Shown piece after piece: positions 54,701 to 64,000 of a stretch of DNA of 64,000 bases. The notes below the pieces were generated by a model. It worked only from the letters and a program-made list of their open reading frames with translations. It was not told the origin of the DNA and searched no databases. The translations under genes and the position numbers were made by a program. Source of the DNA: Euglena gracilis (taxonomy: Eukaryota; Euglenida; Euglenophyceae; Euglenales); contig CP154954.1 of NCBI GenBank assembly GCA_039621445.1, positions 24,316,954 to 24,380,953 of the forward strand, read 5' to 3'. Position 1 is the first letter of the stretch. Every line of letters starts with the position of its first letter.

Positions 54701-55506
54701 CGCCGGCGTGAGGCGCCGGGGAGGTGTGAACATTCCCTGAAACATCACCAAAAACTCCAATTTCTCAAGAATGCTGCAATTTCAAAACGTTTCGTCTTTT
54801 GAGTTCCAGAAATCATGGTAAATGCCAATATGTAATAATTGACACGTGGCGCGAAGCGCTGAAGAAAGAAAGTTTTTCGGTGTTTTTTTTGGGTACATGA
54901 AAATGATGCTTTTTTGGGCCCAGGTCGGTCAGAAAAATCCAAAATAGGACCCCCCAAATACCCCCCCCCCTGGAGGATTCCAGCAATGAACCCAAAAAAA
55001 TTTGGGGGGGTTAATTGGGCCAATTTCTTTTTGACTTTGGTGTTGTTTTTTTTGCTTTTTCCTGTGCTTCTTCATGCACAAGAAAGACAAGGATGGTGGT
55101 CATTATGGAAAAGTATCATTGGTATGCGATGTGAACACTGCAGCCTAAGGTTTTGTGTATGATTTCCCTACATATGAAAATTCGGCAAAGCTTGGAATGC
55201 ACTGAAAGGTGGTCATCAACGAAAGGTGTCCGGAACCTCATCTACAGGAAACATTTCTTACAAATGCTTTCCTCGACGTTTTCCAAACAAAACAAGTTGC
55301 ACACACAATCTGCAGAATGCATTCCAGCAGGCTGGGTATTAAACCCCCACCCCCAACCTTTGGGGCAGAGCCCATTACCTCCCGCCACGACACCTCGGCG
55401 TGAGAAGTGGGCTGAACCCCGGCCTCCAACCCGTGCCAGCCGCGTGGCCCGCTTCCTGCCCCCTCATCCCCCAGGCCATGTCATTGCTTCGACCCTCACC
55501 AGGTGA
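50896..55506 (+). CDS. Gene B: MGCASSCV protein, paralogue of gene A (overall span)
   Basis: It opens [18 protein letters not shown], with the same acylation signal as gene A, and shares its domains in the same order. Exons supported: 50896-51050, 51146-51181, 51377-51499, 52084-52297 and the terminal 55371-55506; others may hide between 52.3 and 55.4 kb. The gene is over twice as long as gene A because its introns hold a hAT MITE (52387), a 52-bp palindrome and G-tract elements. Function unknown. Confidence 0.6.
51146..51181 (+). CDS. Gene B exon 2 (small)
   Basis: After TTGCCGCAG it encodes [12 protein letters not shown] and ends at TTG|GTGGAA in phase 0, joining [12 protein letters not shown] of the next exon into one helix. 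The frame also stays open to a TGA at 51218, so the donor is inferred. Confidence 0.45.
51241..51292. repeat. Perfect 52-bp palindrome, no loop
   Basis: CTTTTGCTGGGGACCCTTTG continues to a GGTACC centre and reads identically on the other strand over all 52 bases. It lies in the intron between gene B exons 2 and 3. Confidence 0.97.
51377..51499 (+). CDS. Gene B exon 3
   Basis: After CATCTCGACAG it encodes [35 protein letters not shown] and DVMVLR, ending at CGG|GTATGTG in phase 0. It is clearly homologous to gene A exon 2. The following intron contains a (GT)n tract at 51655-51730. Confidence 0.7.
52084..52297 (+). CDS. Gene B exon 4
   Basis: After GCTACGCAG it encodes [18 protein letters not shown], then [17 protein letters not shown], then [14 protein letters not shown], and ends near ATGGG|GTTGGG. 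It aligns with gene A exon 3. The phase is off by one at a G7-8 run, which may be a sequencing error or a real shift. Confidence 0.55.
52387..52931. mobile_element. hAT-type MITE, family II, best copy
   Basis: The 545-bp element starts CAGGGCAGAACGGGAATCGG and ends CCTTCCCGTTCTGCCCTG. It has a perfect 8-bp target duplication GGGTTCCC (52379-52386 and 52932-52939). The terminal inverted repeat is CAGGGCAGAACGGGAA. The interior is A/T-rich with GTCGAC-containing C/G blocks near each end. It lies in a gene B intron. Confidence 0.93.
54290..54985. mobile_element. Two adjacent G-tract fold-back elements
   Basis: 54294-54475 has TGTTATTTGG/G-run units; about 54615-54985 has AAATAAGACC/C-run units plus a core in reverse complement to that of the element at 13247 (CGCCGGGGAGGTG side). 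They lie in the last introns of gene B. Boundaries are approximate. Confidence 0.55.
55371..55506 (+). CDS. Gene B terminal exon
   Basis: After TTGGGGCAGAG it encodes [44 protein letters not shown] and TGA. It is homologous to gene A's last exon through SRVAR-LPP; the tails differ. Confidence 0.6.
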
Positions 55507-56816
55507 CACTCCGCTTTTGGGGGACACCCCCCCTTCACCAAGATGAGGTTCACCAGGATTCCGTGTGCATCAAACTGGTGACTGTGGCACTTCGATCCAA
55601 AGTGTGCAAACTGATTTCTGCGAAGCCAAACAGAGAACGACTGGTTGGTTTTTTTCCCTTCAAAGTGATGAACATCCCCCCCCCCCCGAGGGCAGTAAGC
55701 AGTGGTGTGCCCCAATGCCGAGCCTGCCGCTCGCCCAGCACTGCCGCAGCAGCAGTTTGGCCTCCTGGGCTTCCCCGCATAGCCCGTCACGACCGCCCTT
55801 CAGTAGTCCGGGCCGTTTACCTCCCGCCCCAGCCTCCCCCGCGCCGTGCCCACCACCCTCCCTGCCCCCTCGCTGGCGCTTTTGGGCCCCGCCGACGCTC
55901 TGCCCGCTTGCTGCTGCGGCGTCCAGCGGTTGCATCGCCCCCCCACCCCCCCTCCAGGACCCCTGCCGCTGTCCCGCATCTTCCAGCCAGTTTCGCGATG
56001 GTTTTCCCATACCCCCCCCCCCCGGGAAACTGTCATGCCCGATAACCTGTCAGGGTCCCACCCAGGAAATTGTCAGGGTCCCCAGTGCCGGCAAACCTGT
56101 CACGATAGGAAGTTGTCAGGGTCCCCGGTACTGGCGGGGGGGGGGTAGGTAGGTGCATTTTCCCCGCCTTCTTCCATCTCACAGGGATAGATGGGAAGCC
56201 CGTTGGTTTTGAGGCTTCGAGGCAGGTGGCAGGGGCAACCCCCCCTGGAGGAGGTTCCAGACCCCACCTTGATTTGGGGCCTGGTTTCCAGACCCCCAAC
56301 CCCCACCTAGGCAGGTTCCAAAAACAGCGAAGAATTTCCTTCAGGCGCTGCGCGCTGGACAATGGACAAAAATCACTTTTTCCTCACCTTTGAGCATATT
56401 TCACGTTTTTTTTGCTGGTTCATTCCATATGTTTTCAAAATGTTTAAAACCTCAAAATATGAGCATTTTTGGATTTATTTTCCAAAAAGAATCAGGGATT
56501 TTCGACAGCTTTCGCTTGGTTTTTGCCTGGTTTTCCTGTGGCTCTATGCCAACGAAACAACAAAGTTTCCCCAGCCCCTTGCTGTTTGGAGGTAGGAAGG
56601 GGGGGCCCCCCCCCCCCCCCCCCCCCCCGTGTTGGGCGGGGGATCAGGACCCCCCATCAGGGCTTCCCATGCATACTTATCCAGATCTGATGGTTCATTG
56701 AAAGGTTTTGAATAAATTTTCACGCATTGCAGCATTTTCACATTTTGCAATGCTGCCACGCGACATTTTGGTAAATGAATGATGGAGCAGAATCAAAAAA
56801 AGTTGTTTGACAACTT
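55507..56816. other. No confident gene
   Basis: A GC-rich stretch at 55700-55785 can be read ARPALPQQQFGLLGFPA then TAG, and 56186-56222 reads IDGKPVGFEASRQ before GTGG, like LDGKPFGIE at 20547. These might be exon remnants or part of a repeat. Nothing firm. Confidence 0.3.
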
Positions 56817-57187
56817 CGGTACCCCCCAAACAACCCCCGCCCCTGAGGATCGACTACGGCCGCCCAAAAAATAACCCCCCCTCTGGCAGTTGTGAAGGCA
56901 TAGAAAAAAAAGAGGAAAAAAGGCAGCAGAAATATTCAAAAAAACCTCAACACTGGATGAAATTGGTGAAAATGAAAATGAAATGTGCCAAAAAACACCA
57001 ATTTTTCAAACAGGCCCCCCCCAAAAAAACCCCAAAAAGTGACCTCTTTTTTGCCCAAATGACAGTCCCCCAAATGATGACCCCCCGGACCCCGATTTCG
57101 AGTTCCCAAATAACAAACCGGTTTATTATTTGTGCATTCTCCCCCCAAATAACAAACCCCCCGGTTTATTATTTGGTGGGGATTATT
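56817..57187. mobile_element. G-tract fold-back element, inverse orientation
   Basis: C-run units with AAATAACAAACC and GGTTTATTATTTG surround an A-rich core. It is the relative of the 16119 element in the opposite orientation. Borders approximate. Confidence 0.5.
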
Positions 57188-58931
57188 TGAACATATGTGT
57201 ACCGCAAAACAAAATTTCTGGTCATTATCTATTCCAAATGTTCAGGATTGTGGATTTTTCACACCCGGACACTTTTGACAGCACTGCAGTGTAAGATGAT
57301 CTGAAAGCTTGTGAGAAAGCTGTTTTTTCAAAGGTTTTGTGAGATTTAAAATGTTGTGCGACACTCAGAGAAGTTTAATTTAAAGCCAACCACATCTGCC
57401 GGCAACGCTGGTATCTGTGATTCTGGACAGTGTCGTTTGACGCAGGTGACTCTTGGGAGGGCTAACGTATTTGAATTGTGCGCACCACTCAAACGACAAA
57501 GATTTGACCAAACCCCCCAACCCCCCACCCCAATACCACCACCCGGCCCACATCTCCCCCCCTTCCCCCGGGGAGGTGGTTACTTCGGGTCCCCAGGAAG
57601 TCATCAGCAGGGTTGCACCCGCTGACTTGCGAGGGACTCAGAGGGACGGCGTTGGAATGCGCCCCTCCTACCGCTGGCTGCGGCTCACTCCATGCAGCCC
57701 CGAGGACACCCATCCGAAACGACTCGCCTCAGCCTAGGCTTCTATATTCACCGCTCGCTTTCCCCTTCGAGCCTCGAGAGCCAAATGTAGCCACCAGGCC
57801 ATGCTTGAGGACCGTGGTCTGCAAACAACCCTTGCTCGAAAGAAGTTTTTTTCAATTAAAAACAGCCAAGTGGTTTCCCTGCGAGAAAATGTGTTTTCTT
57901 CTTCTGAAGAAAGACCCCAGAGGAGGCAGATCTCCAGCTGTTGGAAGAAGGCCGTTCCATTCTGACCCTCCCCGATTTGAACACAGGTCTGGCAGCAAAG
58001 CCCCTCCCCCTGCCATGTGACTGTGATTGGTGGCAGGGCCCCTGCACCATTGCGATGGCTTGAATCAGCCCCAACAAAAGCTTTTTTCTTCTCCCCCCCC
58101 CCCCAGGCCTTTGGTGCAAAGCACGTTCAATTTCGTCACCTTTTGGCATGGCTTTTCGCCTTCTCCAAGGCTTCCATGCCACTTGGGGTTGGCAGTGAAT
58201 GCTCTCTTTTGATGCTTCCCTCAGAGAAACAATTGGCTTGTTTTTCAGGGGGCAGCCCCATTTTAGCCGCAAGTCTGCACGCCTGTGAAGCTGCAAGCAA
58301 TGGTATGCCCCGACCGCCGTAATTCGCTGGCGGGAATTGCTGGCTCTCCCTCTGGCTCTCCCTCCCTCCCCCCCCTCCCGTCCTCTCCCCTGCTCGTTCC
58401 GCGCTGCGTTCCTCCCCTCGCGTGCCCCGAGGCCTGCGGCACACCCGCTGCCATGGCAGGTCTCTGGCCGGCTTAATCAGGAACGGGCTGCTTCGAGTGG
58501 GCAACGCCCAAAGGCCCATTGCATTCCGTTTGCAACAGTGTTTCGCCCCTGAAACACTGTTAAAAACTGTGCCGTGCATTTTTTTGGGTGTGAGGCTGGC
58601 TTCATTTTGCTTTTGCTTGCACATATCCGGCCTGGCCTCATCATCCAACGGCGAACGCGCCATGGATCCGACGTTCTGAGGCGGAGGCGCATGCGTTTTT
58701 CCGGTCGAAGTGGCACGTGTCCCCAAACTGCACTGCTTTTTGTATGTACATGGACCTCCCCTTTGCACCGGATTCATGGCCCGATATTTTCTTTCCTTCC
58801 CAGTGGTGGTAGTGGGTGTTGCTTTTGTCCCCACCCCCCGGGGGGAGGTCCGGCCAGCCAGTAGCGTTTTTCCAACACTCCAAGTTTTCCAGGAGCGCTT
58901 ACCCCCCCCCCCCCCGGGAGGGGGCCCTAAA
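57188..58931. other. No gene seen
   Basis: Several frames of about 100-230 codons on both strands, none with exon structure. C-runs and the usual GGGG/CCCC blocks. Confidence 0.4.
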
Positions 58932-60781
58932 CCCTGGCCACATCAACGTGGAGGTGGAAAAAAAACCTTTTTCGATTCATCTCTTTTTTTTCCTGATTTG
59001 GACGTAATTGGCGTCTTTTTTTGCATACTTTTTTGAATACCCCCCAGGCGCTTGGCCACCGCTCCTCCTCACATGCAAGTTTGTCCCCCGCCGAATTGGC
59101 TTTTCATCTCAACTTGCAACCTTAGCCCCCGGTTTCAGGCTTGGCCTGTTTTGTGACAAAGTTCTTGATGTGCAAATTTGGCCCCCTGATTGGACCCTGG
59201 CCTAACCTTCAATTGTGGCTCGGGCCAAGAACCCGGGGGGGGGGTGGGGGTTGTGTTCTGATGCTTTGATCCAGAAAGACGTCCTTCCAATTCCGAACTT
59301 GATTTTTTTTGGAATCAAAGTTGCGAAAAGCATGGCGTTCTCTTACTGTTTTAAAGGAGACCCCTAAAGATTCTGTCGAACCTGGGTGCTTTGCTTTTTT
59401 TCGTGGTTGACTGCATTTTGTGTCGCGTTTGTACATATTTTGTGTCTGTGGTGAACAGCATAGCTGTCGAAAGAAACAGACCCAAACCAAGGAGAAGGCT
59501 CGGACGGGCTCATCTGCCAGAGCAAGAAGCCAGCCCAGTCGTGGTGTGTCTCGGCTTCTTCTCTGGGGTCCCATTCCCTCCAGTATTCCAGCCCCCGCAG
59601 ATCTGTCGTTGTGCCTGTCGCTGTGCTGCTGCAGGCGACCTGTGCTGCTGGCACGGCCACACCTGCGGCGTGCTTTCGTCCGTCCACCATCTTGTTCCTG
59701 CGGCCAACTAAACCTCCTGGGGGGGGTTCTTAAATTTTTTTTAAAAATTGTTGGCCGTTGCCATGGGCTCAGTAACAGCAACCTGGAACTGGCATTAGGT
59801 CCATCAAGTGTCAGAGCAAGCTTATTACCTAAACTAGCTCTGCCAATCAGGTCAGGCTTCTTTTTAAGTCAGCAGACCCCCCCCCCCGGGGGGAGGGGGG
59901 GTGGGTGGGTGGGTCCGGGCCGGACCCCCCCCCCCGGTGGGTGGGTGGGTCCCGCGCTGATTATCAGGAATGTGAAGGGAGAATTACAAAGATGATTTTT
60001 GTTGCAAATTCACGGCAGAATCAAAAAATGGAGCAAATAAACCAAAAGAGCAGAGATGTTCAATTCAGGCGAGCACCACTGTCGTCACGGTTCCTGCTCT
60101 GTTTTATTCTCATTGTCTTTCATTGTCCTCCAAATCCAGATCTGTGCTGTGGCATTCCGCCTACGCTGTTTGCTTGCTTGATTGCCTCGTTTTGTTCCAC
60201 TTCTTCCCCAAGAGTCTGTTTCGTTCTCAACATCCGTTTTCAACAATTTTGATTTCGAATTTTTTTCTGCTTGTATTTCCAAGAATTGGCAATGACACGG
60301 CGTCCAGGTATTTTCCTTGGAATTTGTGGCCGTGGGGATGTCTGGGAGAGTCCTGTCAAGTGGGTTCCCCCACAAGGGGACACAAATGCAGTCAACCACG
60401 AAAAAAGCAAAACAACCAAAGAGCAAAAAAAAAAGCAAAGCAACCAGGTTTGACCGACTGTTTAGGGGTCTCCTTTAAAACGTTAACAGAGCGCCATGCT
60501 TTTTGCAATTTTGATTCCAAAAAAATCAAGTTGGGATTTGGAAAGAGGTCTTTCTGGGTACATCCGTAAATACATCAGAACACCCCCCCCCAGGTTCTTG
60601 GCCCGAGCCAATTTGGGGGGGGGGGCAAATTTGCATGTAAGGAGGAGCGGTAGCCAAGCGCCTGGGGGGTATTAAAAAAAAGATGCAAAAAAAGATGCCA
60701 ATCACATCCAAATCATAAAAAAAAATAGAGATGAATCAAAAAGTTATTTTTTTTTTCACCTCAACGTTGATGTGACCAGGG
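58932..60781. mobile_element. 1.85-kb element with very long inverted ends
   Basis: 58932-59435 and 60375-60781 are inverted copies. CCCTGGCCACATCAACGT mirrors ACGTTGATGTGACCAGGG; the left arm runs through GGCGCTTGGCCACCGCTCCT, TTCTGATG, GACGTC and AAAGGAGACCCCTAAA, with matching reverse-complement blocks on the right. Arms of about 400-500 bp surround about 940 bp of unrecognised sequence containing a hAT-like start at 59854 (CAGGCTTCTTTTTAAG). No transposase was recognised. Confidence 0.75.
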
Positions 60782-63700
60782 CTGGTGTGAAATGCCAAGT
60801 TTCAATCATCAAAATGACGGCCAAAGCGGGGCCTTCTGAGACCCCTTCCGCTGCCAACACCACCACCTCTGAAAAAATAATTTGGCAACACTCCACCACT
60901 GTTAGTTGGGGGTATGCATTTGTATGATGACCTTTCTGGGGGTTGAGAACGTTTCCACAATGTGGCACCAAACCTTGTGGGAAATTTTCCTCCTTCTTGC
61001 ACTGTGCTGCTGGCCGACCCCCCTCCCCCGGCCCGGGGGGGTTGACTGGTTTTTTCAGAGTGGTTGACTGGTTTTTGGCCCAGACCCCCTCCCCCCGGGG
61101 AGTGGCTGGGGGGGGGGTGGGGGGGCCGGGTGTGGAGGAAAGTTTTGGCCGAGTGGGGGCTGGGGGGGTGGGGCTGACTGGTTTTTTTTACTGACTGGTG
61201 GGGTCCCCCCCCCGGGGGGGGGGGTCGGTAAAAAATTGTATGGTGGGGGGGACAGCATTTGGAAGATACTGTTTCCCCTCCACCAAGGTTGGGTCTTGAA
61301 CCTTGACGGACCTTGGCGTCTCGCAAAATTTAAAGAAATCTCGAAAACTTTTTGTCGGTGTGGGGGGAATGGTGCCAGGGGTTGGAAGCCGGAGGGGACC
61401 TACCCGGGGGAGGGTCCAGGCCCGCTAAGTCCGGGCTAAGTGGGGTGGGTTTGAAAGTTTTAGTGGGTCAGCGCCCCTATTTTTGGGGGCGTTTTTGAAA
61501 TTTTGGGACTGCCAACCTGGGGTTTAAAAAAAATTGGAGGGAACCCCGACCCCCAAAATGTTGATTTCTCGGACGCTTTGGGGATTCTGGACCCCACCAA
61601 ATGGGTCGAAGATGTGAGGGGTAGGGGGTCAACTCCTGCCCAGACCACGAATCTTGTGCCTGTAAGGATCATGCAAGTGTCACCCGTGCAGTAAAAAAAC
61701 TTTGGAGGCAACCCACGCACCCCCCCCTGGATCGTGAAGAAGCCTTTTTGACATAAATTGTTGTGGGCTTGGCAGAGTTTTTGGGGCGTTTATGGTGGGG
61801 GACTTTCCCCTGGCTTTTGCTGTGTATGTATTTTTGTTTGATTTTTTGCTTTGTGGTTGTGTTCCACGCTGGCTGTGATTTCTTTCGAGGGTCCCCCAAT
61901 CTTCAATTTCCTGTTTTTTCAGGCGCCTGGAGATGGAGTATCAACTTGACCCCTAATCCAGAGGTTTCCGCCAGCCAGCAAAACACTGTGGGGCGGGAGC
62001 AAAGAGAAAAGGGGAGATTGATTTTTCCTCGTCCTCAACCCCGGCGAGCCTGCACTAGAAGATACCAAAAAAGAGGCTGGGAAACCCCAGGAGCCCCCCC
62101 TTTGCCCCTCTTCAAAAAAAAGAAATGCAGGACCAGGCCTGCACGGAGAATTGGAAACAAAACGCGCCAAAGCGACCCACACGGGGGGGTTGGGTGAATC
62201 AACAGGGGGGGGAGACGGGGCGAAAACGCCACCCCAGGGGAGGCCACCACCACAACAGGGGGTTGGGCAAAATGGGCAGGGGGTTGGGCCCTTGGGGCCC
62301 CACCCCGGGGGGGGGGGGGCGGGCTGCACGGCACCCCAAAAACAAACCAAACCGGTGCCGGACCGGGGCCAAATGAAACAGTTTCCAGGAGCCACGAGCC
62401 CCAGAACAGCGCCACCCCCAAAAATGGCGACCCCGAACACCACCCCGGATTTCTGGGGGCGCTGCCGAGGCAAGGTCCCTCGGACCCCCCGCCTCCCATC
62501 TGCCAGGGTTGTAAAAAACGCCTGGTTGGGGGCCCAATCACACCCCGGGGTGGGCAAGGTCAAACCCAGCTGAAGGCCGGGCCGTAATAAAAATTTTTCG
62601 GCATTCTTACCAATTACGCTTTTTTGGGTGGTGTGGGTGGCAACCCAGTGGGAGAACGAGAACGCCGGCCACCGACGTGCAGTGGTTTCGGGGGTTGTGA
62701 AAGGAGTTTTGTCGCCCTCATGAGTGGGTGGACCACGCCCTTTCCCATGGCTTCGGGTGGCCCTATGCACCACATCTCAGCCCCCCTCCCCCATTGTCTC
62801 CCCCAACGCATGGCTTTGGCTTTGCTTGATGCGCTCCCAACTTGTGTTGGACACGTTCAACCCGACGTGGGGGTGATGTGCAGGATGTTCCAAAACGCTT
62901 GGCCGCCATTATTTTTTCTTTTCAAAATCAATTTTTTTTCAAACAAGCTCTTGATTTTTAACTTTTTTGCTGTTTGAGTTTTGCGGAAGACTTACCAGGG
63001 GGTTCTGGAGGCAGAGGGCCTTATCCCTCAAGGATGGTTCAATCTCCCCAACCTTCCCCCCCCCCCCAGCCAGCAACTCCCAGCAGGGCTGCATTGTGGC
63101 CAGTTCAACCCAGCTGAACCAAACCGGAAAGTTTCGTCACTTTTCAGTGGAGAGTGCCAAAGTGATGTGCAGTTTGCTTTGCTCAGTACCTCCAACCCCG
63201 TCCCAGCTTTCTTCCCCCCCCCCCTGCATGGCATGAACGGCTCTTTGCAATGAACCAAGCTACTCTGTTGAGTCCGATGTGATGTTTCACCGGCTGGGTA
63301 GGTCCAGGGGGGCATGCACATTCCACACTGGCTTCCCCCCTTCGGGGTTTGGGGTCCAGGCTTTGCCCCACTCTCCCGGCCCAGCATCGGACCCCCCTCC
63401 GACCCCCCCCCAAAAATTGGGCCATCTTAAATCATTTCCGAAAAGTTTCCGGCGCTTCGTGCCGAAACCCACACCAAGGAGCACTGGCCCAGAACCCCCC
63501 CCCCCTGGGGTGGCGACCCCGGACCAAAACACCTGGGGGGGTTCCGAGGTGAAAAGAAGCCAGTCCCTCTTATGGAGCGGCCCTGGTACTGCCCAGATAT
63601 CACCCTCGTACCTGGTACCTCCCTGAACGTCCTTGCCCAATAAACAGGGGTTTCAGACCGTAGATTCAATTAACACCTCTGTGACCGCTCTCACAACAGG

Positions 63701-64000
63701 GGGTGGGTTTTCAAAAGTGGGCAGGGGAGTTGGGGCCAGGTTGTTATTTTTTAAAGGTGGTGCCGACCCCACCCCGGGGGGGGGGGGGGGGGGGCTGCTT
63801 GGGCAGGCACTCCAAGGCACTCCCAATCCAACCCCCCCGGGGGGGGGGGGGGGGCAGGGTCACGGCCAAAAGTGCCCCGGCACAAACCCCGGTGCCGAAG
63901 GCGCCGGGAGCCAATAATGGCCTAGTTTCAAAGGAATTTGCCTCGGCGCAGGCCAAAATTTGACCCCGCGGGGGGGGGGGAGGTAGCGCCTGCCTGGACA
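60782..64000. other. No convincing gene; G/C-run rich DNA
   Basis: A minus-strand frame of 284 codons (62773 to 61919) is open but Gly/Pro-rich and splice-less, and overlaps A-rich plus-strand sequence; not accepted. The rest is poly-G/poly-C-rich, including a run of about 17 G at 63777-63794. Confidence 0.4.

Noticed and set aside
61919-62773. 284-codon open frame on the minus strand
   Set aside because: Gly/Pro-rich translation of G-run DNA with no splice signals, homologous motif or neighbours; openness follows from base composition.
1-64000. Bacterial or viral origin
   Set aside because: Phase-consistent spliced exons, long introns, microsatellites and MITEs; no operon-like ORFs.

Overview
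This is nuclear DNA of a eukaryote. Short GC-rich exons with third-position G/C sit in long, repeat-filled introns, with hundreds of poly-C/poly-G runs, long (GT)n tracts and many small DNA transposons. The best guess is Euglenozoa (euglenid or diplonemid-like), about 0.6. Three starts (10469, 31722, 50896) each lie 8-9 nt after a pyrimidine-rich CAG, as expected for spliced-leader trans-splicing. GT-AG introns coexist with introns that only keep frame if they are removed at non-GT-AG borders near paired CAG...CTG ends, as known for euglenid/diplonemid nonconventional introns. TTAGGG-like tracts also occur. A dinoflagellate is the main alternative. No virus, plasmid, rRNA, tRNA or CRISPR was seen.

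Layout. 1-10.4 kb: no convincing gene; MITEs, G-tract repeats, microsatellites and one weak minus-strand ORF. 10.47-29.9 kb: one large plus-strand gene of about 20 exons. It opens with a C6H2 zinc finger of the methionine-aminopeptidase-1 type, followed by an Ala-rich helix, many unrecognised helical exons, a winged-helix/LOTUS-like exon and very basic C-terminal exons. Exon phases agree across most of its introns. 31.7-33.7 kb and 50.9-55.5 kb: two paralogous plus-strand genes (A and B) encoding [16 protein letters not shown], probably acylated proteins of unknown function. 33.7-50.8 kb: mostly non-coding, with a diverged tandem array, a decayed hAT transposon with its dimerisation domain, mobile-looking hairpins and a possible coding exon at 47.3 kb. 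55.5-64 kb: no convincing gene; G-tract elements and a 1.85-kb element with very long inverted repeats.

Main discovery. Several non-autonomous elements start CAGGG and end CCCTG with 8-bp target duplications (hAT type). Two of them sit inside one ancestral exon of the large gene (21318-22302). Removing each element plus one target copy restores one reading frame. With cut points 3 nt before CAG and 5 nt after CTG, removal also matches the geometry I recall for nonconventional introns (+4..+6 paired with -8..-6). The window thus seems to show hAT MITEs becoming introns, and offers a reason for that geometry: 3 + 5 = an 8-bp duplication.
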